Source: Sindora glabra (taxonomy: Eukaryota; Streptophyta; Magnoliopsida; Fabales; Fabaceae). From it: a stretch of 64,000 nucleotides of DNA. The stretch is from assembly GCA_020226215.1 (NCBI GenBank), contig CM035233.1, positions 7,936,001-8,000,000 of the forward strand. Reading direction: 5' to 3'. Shown piece after piece: positions 21,851 to 32,629 of the stretch. The position numbers and the translations under genes are program-made. The notes below the pieces were generated by a model that was not told where the DNA came from, made no database searches, and saw only the letters and a list, made by a program, of their open reading frames with translations. Position 1 is the first letter of the stretch. Every line of letters starts with the position of its first letter.

Positions 21851-23506
21851 TGTTGGTGTGTGTCCTAGAACCAATCATATAAGATGATTAGAGTTATACA
21901 CAATGTATTATATTTTATTTTAGGTAATTTAATTATTATATTTTGTTTTCATTATTATTATGCGCAATTTATAACTTAATATAATAATTATCCTTGGAAT
22001 AGCTTTGCTATTCCTAAAATGCCCCTAGTCAAGTATTATTATGAAAAAGGATAGTAATAATACATCGAGACTAGCATGTATAGTGACTGATGATTACGAA
22101 TCATGGATATGTGATATCAAGTCAATACTTGAGTACATTGCTAGTGAACAATGTACTGGACTGACCCACTATGAGAATATTGTATGGATAAACGTGTCAT
22201 AAGTTATTCTCATATGATCACAACTACGCATAAACCTTTAACCTGAAGTCACTACGGTTCCTACATGAGGAATTACTCACTTTAATATTGTCCTATGACA
22301 CCTTTAATCAGGTGACAAGTAGGGCATTGATTGGGTGTGTCATAAATCATGCAGAGGGAAGTGAGTGATGTAAATGGGATTTTGATACTCTTGTAAAAAG
22401 AGAAATATCCTTGGGCCCCTTGATTGAGTGAGACTTAGAAATGCATGGCCATGCTCAGTTGAATTAATATGTGATATTAATTATTTATTTTAAGTCTACT
22501 CAGTATCAAGAAATATAAATTGAACATTGACGAGGATGACACATTCCATGCCTCCAGTTCAATTTGGATATTATTACAAAAGGGTTATGATGCAAAACGT
22601 TGATCATGTATTAGGTGGATGTCGAATCACAGACATTCTTACTACTTGAGTGGCAGTGATGTATTACTAGATACCGCTCGCTGTCTATGGCTCAATAATA
22701 AGTCATTGTCAACGTAGTAAAAACCTACAGGGTCACACAAAAGGAGTAGGAATAAGACAATAATTTATTGGACTTTAATTATATTAATATCCAATTAATT
22801 GGACTTATTTTCGTGCATATATATTATTAAGAATAATAAATTCAAATTTTATATATATATATATATATATATTATGTGATATTATTTGATATTAAAGTAA
22901 TATCAAGTAATTATCTTATCAGATATTAGATAAATATATTATGAGATAATATTATTTTGATATTTGACAACTATATGCAATTATCTAATATTAAGATATT
23001 TATATTATGGGATAATATCATTATCTAATATTAGATAATTAATAGATAAGTCTTATCTCTTCCCATTATCTCTAGGATAAGGATAAGATGAGTTGTTAAG
23101 TGTGATTAGGATTTTGGAAGCATTATCCTAGTAGGACTAGGATTATGGCTTGCCTAAGTTCTATAAAAAGGGACTTGAGGGCAGCACTTAATAATCATGT
23201 TTTAAGCTTCCATATAAACCCTAAATCACTCAGAAAACATCCAATCCTAATTCTTAGAGAGAAAAACGCATCCTAGCAGACGCGTGGAGGGTGAGAGGTC
23301 GTTGTTCACTCCGTGTGGATACCGTAGAGATACTGTACCTTCCGGCCGGTGTTTGATTCATCCGCTCTCAAGTTTTGATCAGTAGAAACACGAGTGCCCA
23401 ATAGGTAAAACCCTAATCATTGACTTATGCTTTTTGCATGGATCCTAGGTAGATTTCGGATCAAAATTTAAAATTCCGCTGCATGTGATAATCCGAATTC
23501 TCAACA
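21851..23506 (+). repeat. 3' LTR of the copia element (1656 bp, complete)
   Basis: It starts TGTTGGTGTG after the polypurine tract and ends CTCAACA before the AAAAG duplication. The ends form the 5-bp inverted pair TGTTG/CAACA. Bases 22588-23506 match the 5' LTR. The whole length matches the solo LTR at 28561-30218. A shorter (AT)n run at about 22850-22872 explains most of the length difference from the 5' copy. Confidence 0.92.
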
Positions 23507-23511
23507 AAAAG
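23507..23511. repeat. Right 5-bp target site duplication of the copia element
   Basis: AAAAG, identical to 15146-15150. Confidence 0.85.
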
Positions 23512-24468
23512 GTTAATGGAATTAGTAGAAGACTATGATTGCTCAATTCATTACCATTTTAGAAAGACAAATATTATGGCAAATGCTTTGAGCAGGAAGC
23601 AAAAGAGGAAGAGCACAGGAGCATGAAACTCTTAAAGAAATAACTAGTGTGAGAATACAATCCACAAGAGTGGAACATCTAAAAGGGGAATAATTAAAAA
23701 ACTCTAAGTATGACCAATTGAAAGAAAGGGCAACGGTAGAAAAGGAAATCCACTTAAGCATTAATGATGCTAGTGTACGAAGAATTAAGATGAGATTATA
23801 GGTTTTCGAATAAATAAGAATGGAAATTTGGAAGAAAGCACTTAAATCATCATACATAATGCATCCTAGTGCAATAAAGATGTACTAAGATCTAAAGAAT
23901 GTTTATTAGTGGGAAGGAATGAAAAAAGATGTAGCAAATTATGTGATTAAATGTTTGACTTACTAGTAGGCTAAAGTAGAGCAGTAATGCCTTGTGGGAC
24001 TTCATCAGAACATTCATATTTTGGAGTAAAAATGGGAAAGGATTATGATGGACTTTGTTATAGGTTTGCCGAGGATTATAAAAGGGTATAATTTAATATA
24101 GGTTATATTGGATTGACATGCAAAGACAATTCATTTCTTACTAGTTAAGATAACATTTTTAGCATCCTAACATGTTTAAATTTTTTCTAGAAAGAATCAT
24201 ACCATTGCATGGCATATTAACTACGATTATTTTCAATGGTGGAACATAGTTCACATTACACTTTTCGTAAGTGATTCAAGAAGTATTGGGAACATACTTA
24301 TGGTTTAACACAATAATTCACCTTCAAATAGACATAAAATTTAAAAGGATGATTTACACATTAGAAGACATGCTTATAGATTATGCAATTAAGTTTAAAG
24401 GAAGTTAGGTTAAATTCTTAATTATGAATTAAATTATAACACTAGTTATCAAGCAAGCATCCAAATGG
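23512..24468 (+). pseudogene. Ty3-gypsy pol relic no. 2, segment 2 (RNase H end, integrase)
   Basis: Continues the gypsy polyprotein interrupted at 15150. Seen: RLMELVEDYDCSIHYHFRK (23512-23566) and NIMANALSRKQK, the end of RNase H. The integrase zinc-finger region is poorly preserved. The core has KWERIMMDFVIGLPRIIKGY (about 24032-24090), AKTIHFLLVKITF, and a degraded FHPQTDGQ region. Near 24320-24460 come TLEDMLIDYAIKF and a SYQASIQM-type stretch. It ends at the hAT target site CCAAATGG. Stops and frameshifts throughout. Confidence 0.88.
24461..24468. repeat. Left 8-bp target site duplication of the hAT element
   Basis: CCAAATGG matches CTAAATGG at 26549-26556 at 7 of 8 positions. Eight bases is the hAT family target length. 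Confidence 0.8.
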
Positions 24469-26548
24469 TAGGGGCATTTAATGGATAGGCCAAACTAGAT
24501 TGGGCCAAAGTCCATGCAGACTTAATCTATTAAGGCTTGCTTTTCAAATAGGTTTATTTAAGCTAGTTCAGTCTAATTTACAAGCCCAACCAATAAGTTT
24601 ATGATTCAACCTACATTTTTGTAAGTTAAATAATGTGTAAATATAACAAATTAATAATAATGAAATAAAAAACATACACTTATTAACCAATAATTAGACG
24701 CAACAAAATGAGTTGTTTGTTATTTCTTTGTCTTTTATACTAAATAAAATTTATCTTTTATATCAAACAAGAACAGATATAGTGGTTAAGTGAATCTACC
24801 ATGCTAATTTAAGCATAAAATACAAATGAGTCTTTTGTTATTTCTTTATTTAAATCTCTAATAATAGATGCGTGATACTTCAGGCCATAATTTAGATTCT
24901 AGACCCTTTGATGTTTAGAAAACAATCAAATTATCAACATTTGGTTAAATAGATTAATTTTCTTTGAAACTTCATATGGTAAACATGTCCTGGACCAAAC
25001 TTCAAATGGTTAAATTGTAAACATTATTTCTTTGCATATGCTTTAAGTGAATTCTTATTTAAATAAATAGAACAAAAGCTTAAATAATATTATATGAAAA
25101 TGAAATTAGAGTGTGCCTTGAACCAAGTTACAAAGGGCATTCTCAGAAGCTTGTTATTAAAATCCTTGCTTGTCCTACCCATCACGATACCTATTTTCTC
25201 ACTAGTAAATAGTGCCTAAACTAAGGCATCAAATAATAATATCTACATCTAAAAACTACACGAGATAATATTATAGCATAGGATTATAAATAGGCACAAA
25301 TGAAAGAGAAAATCCAAAATAGTTTGTTTGAGTCTATAATGACATCAAATGAAAAAAGATAGGGTTTTCATTAACCTCCACTAAAACTTATAGGTCCTTG
25401 CCAGTGCTCAAAATGGACCTAAATTCAACCTATAATGACAAATAGAGTAATATGTAGTCACAACAAAAATAAAAATACCTATCATATAAAAAAAAACTAT
25501 ATATTTTAAAACTGCAATGCCCTATAATTTCTTGTAGCATTTCAATAGATTAAAAAGGTAATAGGTTAAATTTCCTAGCATCACCTTGAATTTCTTTACT
25601 ATTAAGATATATATGTTTATGAGATACTCTATCCTTTAGAAAATGCTCCAGTTAGTCAAAATAGCATGCATAGCAACAAGATAGAGACATTTTGCATGCA
25701 AATAATTAATTAATATAGTTCCTTCACAAGTCAATATAGTATATGAAAAACCTAAATATGGATTTAATTGTGGGCATAATCTAGTAAGCCACAATTTATT
25801 ACAAAATTTGACATTTTAATTAACTTAAAAATCACAAGCTGAACATATTCACATGTTAAAAAAAGAAACATAATTTTTTAAGTAAAACTCATGGCTTTCC
25901 TTTGAAATTTTATGATAAAAATATAAAATAAGACTAAATGGTTAATTTCAAGCCACTATGAAATACTACAACTTGGAGCATTGTTAACCTCTTCATTCAT
26001 TTTCATCTTTAATAATTGGCAAAAATAACATAGAACCAATCACATAAGATAATATAAAGAAGAAGTGAAGAACAACTTGCCTTCTATTCTGGTGATGGAG
26101 AAGTCATTGGCCGATTACCTGTGTGGCTTGCTTTACTTTGTTGCATGGCTATGGTGTGTTAGTTTGCTATTAGTCAAGCTCTCTTAGGCTTTAATTGCTC
26201 TACTAGGGCAAGATTGATTGGAGATTTTTCCAATTAGGGTGATTTTGATCTAAATAAGAAACTAGAAAGGGAAATTAATGAAATAAGGTTGATGGATTAT
26301 AGGTTTCTAGATTAGGTTAAGTTAGGTAAAATCTTAATATAGGTTATTAAGTTAGGTTTGAGTAAAAAAATAGGTAGTAAGTTTTTGGATTGGCTTGTGG
26401 CTTGGACAAGTTTAGTTCGTTTAGGCTGCATGGCTTGGCTTGTTTAGGCTTGCTTTTTTTCAACCCTATTTTTAAGTGGTTTAGTTTATAAAAAGCTCAT
26501 GAACTGATCTGCTAGGCTTATAGGCTTAAGTGATGTTAAGCACCCTTA
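24469..26548. mobile_element. Non-autonomous hAT transposon (2080 bp)
   Basis: It starts TAGGGGCATTTAA and ends with the reverse complement of TAAGGGTGCTTAA, short imperfect inverted termini of the T/CAGGGGTG type usual in hAT. AAGCC/GGCTT words are enriched near both ends, as in hAT subterminal regions. An 8-bp duplication flanks it. Taking out the element and one duplication copy joins SIQM to ALFEALYNKKC in frame, the expected gypsy integrase sequence, so both borders are firm. I saw no transposase coding in it; a slightly GC-richer patch at about 26060-26200 is unexplained. It must have depended on transposase from elsewhere. Confidence 0.82.
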
Positions 26549-26556
26549 CTAAATGG
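26549..26556. repeat. Right 8-bp target site duplication of the hAT element
   Basis: CTAAATGG; see the left copy at 24461-24468. Confidence 0.8.
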
Positions 26557-27180
26557 CCTTGTTTGAAGCCTTATATAATAAGAAATGTAGATCATTGATA
26601 AAATGGTTTGAAGCTAAGGAGGTAAAAATTGTTCAATTAGATAAGGAAAATGTTGTGAATATATTTAAGGTTATTAAAAAGAAACTATATATGGTGTAGG
26701 ATAAACGAAAAGCTTAAGCCGATATATGCAAACTAGAGTTAGAATTTTAAGAAGAGGAATGTATATTTTTGTGGGTGTTACCAATGAAAGGAACAATGTG
26801 ATTGGAAATAAATGGAAGTTAGCACCAAGATATGTTGGACTTTAACAAAAAAGGTTAGTAAAATGGCATACTAGCTAAAGTTACCAAAAAGCATGAAAGC
26901 GATGCATCCTCTATTTCATGTATCAATGTTGCAAAAGTACATTTCTAATGAGTCTCGCATATTGAAAAATGAATCAATAAAACTAGATCAGAAGCCAACC
27001 TATACAAAAAAAACTAGTGAGAATAATAAATAGGTAGGTTAGAAGTTGAGATCTAATGAAATATCTACAGTTAAAGTATTTTGAAAGAGATATGGTGAGT
27101 AAAAAGCAACTTGGAAAGTGGAAGTGGATATGAAGAAAAAATATTTGGAATTTTTTAGTAAGATACTCTCAAACTTTTAA
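26557..27180 (+). pseudogene. Ty3-gypsy pol relic no. 2, segment 3 (integrase C-terminus)
   Basis: Resumes after the hAT insertion with ALFEALYNKKCRSLIKWFEA (about 26557-26615), the integrase C-terminal region. Then come a LPMKGTM-like motif (about 26782), a degraded chromodomain-proximal region, and the tail KLRSNEISTVKVF followed by KATWKVEVDMKKKYLEFF (about 27040-27160). That tail is the usual polyprotein end of this type of gypsy element. Stops are frequent. Confidence 0.88.
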
Positions 27181-28560
27181 AGTTATTGATAATTCTAATT
27201 TATACTATTTCAATTAGTGGAAATCTATATATGAATTTTCTAGAAAAGGGCACAACTATAATACTTGGTAAAAACTTAGTAGTTAAAGACATTTGGAATT
27301 AAGTTAGGCAATGACTGCTAGTGGGTAATTAGTGAAATTATTCATTAGAAATATTTATTAGTTTTAGTGGATAAAAGATCTATTAGGAATTATTTAAGAA
27401 AATTAAAAGTAATCAAAGTTTAAGGTTGATAGAATTTGAGAAATAATTTAGTTTTTTTACCCAAGAGCATCTTAAAATTGACTTAAGTTGCCAAAGACTT
27501 GACTTTAAGATACTCGAGTAATTTTCAATTAGTTTAAGATTTATTAACAATTAAAGAATTGATGATGAATTTAATAACAAAACTTAGGGGAAAACTATAG
27601 AATATTCCAAGAATAAGAATATTTCTAAGAATTATGCTAAGATGATGCAAACATGAAGTCATATTCTTGGTGGTCACTCCATCCATACCTATAAATAGAT
27701 AGTGTGAGCTTAAAATCTCTACAACCAAGCATAGTGAGCATAAAAGAGAAAAGGAGAGTGAAAGTTTAGTTTTTGAGTATTTTCATTTTCTTCTATACTT
27801 TTGAGAGAGATAGTGATAGGTACTTGAGACATTCTTGAAGAAGTAGTAGAGTTTTAGCTCTAGGGATTATTTAGGATGAGGTAAAGTTCCATAAACTCTA
27901 TTGGCTTCTTCTTAAGTCTTTCTAAAAACTTCTCACTAATTCTATGTCATTTTGGATATCATTCTTTGAATGCTAGGTAAGAAAAGCAAGTTCTAGCATT
28001 TATTAAGGTAAGTAAAGACCCATTCTTTTTCTTTTTAGTATTCTTCAAAAAGATTGTCATATATGAGATATATTTGTAGTTGATAGTTAATTGATGTGCC
28101 AAAGCCATGATTATTCACAGTGGATTATCTATTATTTTGTTTTTATGGTTAATGGTCAATTGAAGCCATGACTATTATTTGGATTAGCTTGAAAGAGTTT
28201 TCTTGAAAAGTTTTATGATTAAATCAAAGGTTGAAAGTATTGATTTTAAAAATGATTTCTCCAAAGTAGGGAAGTTTTAGAGACATGGCTTTATGTGGAA
28301 GTATAAGAAAATTTTAAAAAGGAAGTTTCATGAAGCTCTTAAGTTTTTAGCTTTAAGATAGGCAAAATTTTATTTTTATTACATAATGGTTGCTACACCA
28401 TGTTTTATTCTAATTAAGAATTGATAAAAAGTATGAATATCAAAATTTGAAAGTAAAAATGGCTTTGTGTCAAAAAGTTGGAAGCTTTTGGGTTTCTTAT
28501 ATTTTTATGTGAAAAAATTTATTTTTATGACAAAATTAAGCAAACATTGTACTTTATTCT
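27181..28560 (+). other. 3' non-coding/LTR region of gypsy relic no. 2 with imperfect tandem units
   Basis: No coding signal. It sits after the polyprotein end, where the polypurine tract and 3' LTR should be. Two imperfect units of about 130-160 bp, each ending in a TATTTTTAT...TTTATTCT-like stretch, lie at about 28260-28425 and 28430-28560. A third lies beyond the solo LTR at 30219-30375. LTR borders cannot be set without the lost 5' LTR. Confidence 0.45.
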
Positions 28561-29567
28561 TGTTGGTGTGTGTCCTAGAACTAATTATATAGATAATTGA
28601 AGTTATACACAATGTATTATGTTTTATTTTAGGCAATTTAATTATTATATTATATTTTTATAATTTTATTATTATTATGCACAATTTATAACTTAATATA
28701 ATAATTATCCTTGGAATAGCTTTGCTATTCTTAAAATGCCCCTAATCAAGTATTATTACGAAAAGGATAGTAATAATACATTGAGACTAGCATGTATAGT
28801 GACTGATGATTACGAATCATGAATATGTGATATCAAGTCAATACATAAGTACATTGCTAGTGAACAATGTACTGGACTGACCCACTATGAGAATATTGCA
28901 TGGATAGAGATATCATAAGTTATTCTCATATGATCACAAATACACATAAACCTTAGACTTAAAGTCACTACAGTTCCCTACATGAGAAATTACTCACTTA
29001 ATATTGTCCTATGTTATTTTTAATCAGGATGACAAGTAGGGCATTGATTAGGTGTGTCATAAATCGTGTAGAGGGAAGTGAGTGATGTAAATGGGATTTT
29101 GTTACTCTTGTATAAAAGAGAAATATTCTTGGGCCCCTTGATTGAGTGAGACTTAGAAATGCATGGCCATGCTCAATTGAATTAATATGTGATATTAATT
29201 ATTTATTTTAAGTCTACTCAATATCAAGAAATATAAATTGAACATTAACGAAGATGACACATTCCATGTCTCCAGTTTAATTTGGATATTATTACAAAAG
29301 GGTTATGATGCAAAACGTTGATCATGTATTAGGTGGATGTTGAATCATAGACATTCTTACTACTTGAGTGGCAGTGATGTATTGTTAGATACCACTTATT
29401 GTCTATGACTCAATAATAAGTCATTGTCAACATAGTAAGAACCTACAGGATCACACAAAAGGAGTAGGAATCAGATAATAATTAATTGAACTTTAATTAT
29501 ATTAATATCCAATTAATTGGACTTATTTTCGTGCATATATATATATTATTAAGAATAATAATTCACG

Positions 29568-29610
<43 letters not shown>

Positions 29611-30218
29611 GTGATATTATTTGATATTAAAGTACTATTAAATAATTATCTTATCAGATATTAGATAAATATATTATGAGATAATATTATTTTGATATTT
29701 GATAACTATATGCAATTATCTAATATTAAGATATTTATATTATGAGATAATATTATTATCTAATATTAGATAATTAATGGATAAGTCCTATCTCTTCCCA
29801 TTATTTCTAGGATAAGGATAAGATGAGTTGTTAAGTGTGATTAAGATTTTGGAAGCATTATCCTAGTAGGACTAGGATTATGGCTTGCCTAAGTTCTATA
29901 AAAAGGGACTTGAGGGCAGCACTTTAACAATACACTCAAAACTTCCATACAAACCCTAAATCACTTAGAAAACATCTAATCCTAATTCTTAGAAGGAAAA
30001 ACGCATCCTAGCAAATTCGCGGATGGTGAGAGGTCGTTGTTCACTCCATGTGGATACCGACGTTTGATTCATCTGCTCTCAAATTTTGATCAGTAGAAAT
30101 ACGAGTGCCTAATAGGTAAAACCCTAATAATTGATTTATGCTTTTTCCATGGATCCTAGGTAGAATTCGGATTAAAATTTTGAAATTCCGCTGCATATGA
30201 TAATCCAAATTCCCAACA
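28561..30218 (+). mobile_element. Solo LTR of the 15151-23506 copia family (1658 bp)
   Basis: Full-length match to the 3' LTR at 21851-23506, with the same TGTTGGTGTG start and CAACA end, but no internal sequence on either side. Flanking pentamers ATTCT (28556-28560) and ATTTT (30219-30223) are a target duplication with one C-to-T change. It is visibly more diverged than the two LTRs of the copia element are from each other, including a deletion of about 20 bp near 30060. Solo LTRs arise by recombination between the two LTRs of an element. An (AT)n run lies at about 29570-29608. Confidence 0.92.
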
Positions 30219-30465
30219 ATTTTGACTTGGATGTTTTAGAATGGCTATATCAGAGTTTTTAAACAAAAGTAATTTGGAAAAGCATGAAGCATTTTCTTGG
30301 GTACACAGCTATTTAGTGTAGAAATATTCTATTTTTATGAGAAAAATTTGGTACATTATGTTCTAAAATATTTAGAAAATATTTCTAAAAAATTGTATGA
30401 AGAGTGTTTAGCAAGAATATGTTTAAAAATATGTTTGAAAGTTTATGGAATAGTGCAAAAAAACT
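30219..30465. other. Continuation of the host sequence between the solo LTR and the CACTA terminus
   Basis: AT-rich. The first about 155 bp resemble the tandem units of 28260-28560 (see there). The 68-codon open frame at 30297-30503 runs across the CACTA border and is not a gene. Confidence 0.4.
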
Positions 30466-31660
30466 CACTACTACAAAATTGCTTATTAACATTGGGTGTT
30501 TAAGGGATTAGATATTGATTTATAAATGATGACTAATCAAGCATTGTTATGATATAAAATTGTTATAAAATAATAAAACAATGTTGGTTATGATATAAAA
30601 AGCCATACATTGTATTTTATGCTACAAATAGGGAAAGAACATTCAACATTAGTAATTTATAAATAATTTATATCTAATTTTGATATATCATTTTAATTTA
30701 TATTAATAATTAACATGGTATCTTGCACTTTTACCTAAACCACCTCATTCACTCTATCCTAGTTTTTCCCTCTTAAGCTCTATCTGCCAGTTCTTCTTCT
30801 TGGATCCTTTCTATTTCCTTTTTATTTAGCCTTTCAAAACACCATACTTAGAAATTGAAGACAATATCCTATATGAAATCCTAATGATAATAATTTTAAA
30901 TAATGAGTCTTGTAACAAAAGTTTGAAAACTGTAAGAGGTTATATTGATTACCCCAAACATAGATGAATGTTATGCTAAATACTATCTTAATACCTTTTG
31001 CTGAATATGTAAGTTTGACACTCCCTAGAAAAGCATGATTGAATTCAATCCCCACAAATACATTGAGCATTCATTAAATTTTAAGAAAATCATAATACAT
31101 TTGTTAAATAAATAGATAGTAGATAATACAACCAAAAGCTAAAGATGATAAATGAAATCAAAATTTTTTCCTCTATAAACCTATAAAAGCTGCATCATAA
31201 TGAAAGGTAAAAAGATATGATAGATTATGAAACCAAAAAATAAATTGCAATAAAAAAGCAAAAAAAAAAAGAACAAATCCTTATTTTTCAATTCGTATTT
31301 TTTTAATCAATGCATAACCTTACAGATTTAGTGATAGGCTAACAGAGATTCATTCTTGTAAAAAATTTGATGGGCAAAAATAAAGAATTAAAGAAAATCA
31401 TCTTTAAATCAGAAGGAGAGTATACCTCTTAAAAGAAGAATCAATTTAGGGATGGAAGTGGCTTGAGATGAAATTTGTAGATGGTGCCATTGCTTCACTT
31501 ATTTTATTTTCAACTCACATAAGTGTCTTGTGTTTAGACATTAGTCATTTAAAAATAATTGATGTGCAAAGTACAATGACATTGTTTTATAAATGAATAA
31601 TTGATGTCAATTGTATTATAAATATTATAAACTAATTGACTTTTTTTTGTACACCAATTT
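30466..31660. repeat. CACTA left terminal and subterminal region
   Basis: Starts with the CACTACTACAAAA terminus, followed by CATTG/CAATG-rich words (30490-30620, 31530-31660). The part at about 30830-31400 is clearly related, same orientation, to 56890-57300 in the second CACTA copy (shared words such as TAAAAGCTG, AATGAAAGGTAA, TTTAGTGATA). This supports common descent of the two elements. Confidence 0.7.
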
Positions 31661-32629
31661 TTTTTTAAAAGAAGCATTGAACTGATTAACACATAAGAAC
31701 AACAAATTGACATTTATAGAAACATTACATAATAAGTACAAAATAAGATAGAAACTAACAATAACATAACTAATTATAGGAGCTTTGTACAAAGTTTTTG
31801 AACTTTAGTTTACACATTAAAATATAGGTTACAATATATCATTTACAACTAAGCCAACTGTTAGCAATTAATTTACAATAACATAATTAATTACAACCAC
31901 TAGTAATGTTTAGGAACACTTAAAGAGATTTATTGCAATTTAGCATTAATCCAATGGAAATATCTTGCCTAAAACTTTGCAACCTAATCAAGTTACTCTC
32001 TAGTATATGGCTTAGGATTTTGCCCAAAGTGTTACAATTTGTACACAATGAATATGTTGTTATCAAGACCAACTTAGTTAATTAATCTAGCATGTGATGA
32101 GCTATAAATAAGCAAGTGATTACCTTAGTGAGAGTTTATGAGCAGTTAACAAATTAAATGTGTAATGCATGACATAATAGGCACATTTTACATTTTGAGG
32201 CTACTTTAGGCACTGTAATAAAATAATAGGTAAGTTTGATCCTATTAGCATACAATCTTCTAGGTTAAACATGATACAATCTTATCATTAACAATATACC
32301 TTCACTTTTACTCAATTTGAAAATTTTACTCAGCCTAGCTTTCAAGTCCTATCTATAAGCTTTATTCAAAGTTCTTTCCATGGCATTTTGAAAGATGGAT
32401 TATATTTTTTTCAATAAAAGATCCATCTATAGATAATTTTACTCTTTAGTATTGATGTACACATCGTGATATACCAAAATTAATCAAAACTGGTGTGCTA
32501 AAATTATAATATTGTATAATGCTGCAACCAGATCGTACCTCTAGTGATTTTTTTTTACTTTATTTTTTATAAATAATTTTCTAACAATATCTACACAATA
32601 GTTGAGTTATTGATGCAATAAAAATGAGA
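31661..32629. other. AT-rich interior of the CACTA element, no gene seen
   Basis: No recognisable coding sequence. Presumably internal CACTA DNA. Confidence 0.35.

Larger units (their letters stand above)
15151..23506 (+). mobile_element. Ty1-copia LTR retrotransposon, young but inactivated, with truncated 5' LTR
   Basis: An LTR retrotransposon inserted into gypsy relic no. 2. It has a 5' LTR (15151-16079), an initiator-Met tRNA priming site (16081-16092), a long leader, one gag-pol coding region (17878-21837), a polypurine tract and a 3' LTR (21851-23506). A 5-bp AAAAG duplication flanks it. The domain order protease, integrase, RT, RNase H is that of Ty1-copia. The 5' LTR lacks the first 737 bp present in the 3' LTR and in the related solo LTR at 28561. 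The shared LTR part differs by roughly 16-20 substitutions over about 920 bp by eye, about 2%. Five coding lesions disable it: two frameshifts and three stops. I did not assign a lineage within copia. Confidence 0.93.

Noticed and set aside
22588..23506. A complete 919-bp 3' LTR starting at TGATGC, equal in length to the 5' LTR
   Set aside because: The polypurine tract lies at 21838-21850 and the full-length solo LTR at 28561 shows the family LTR starts at TGTTGG, so 22588 is inside the LTR.
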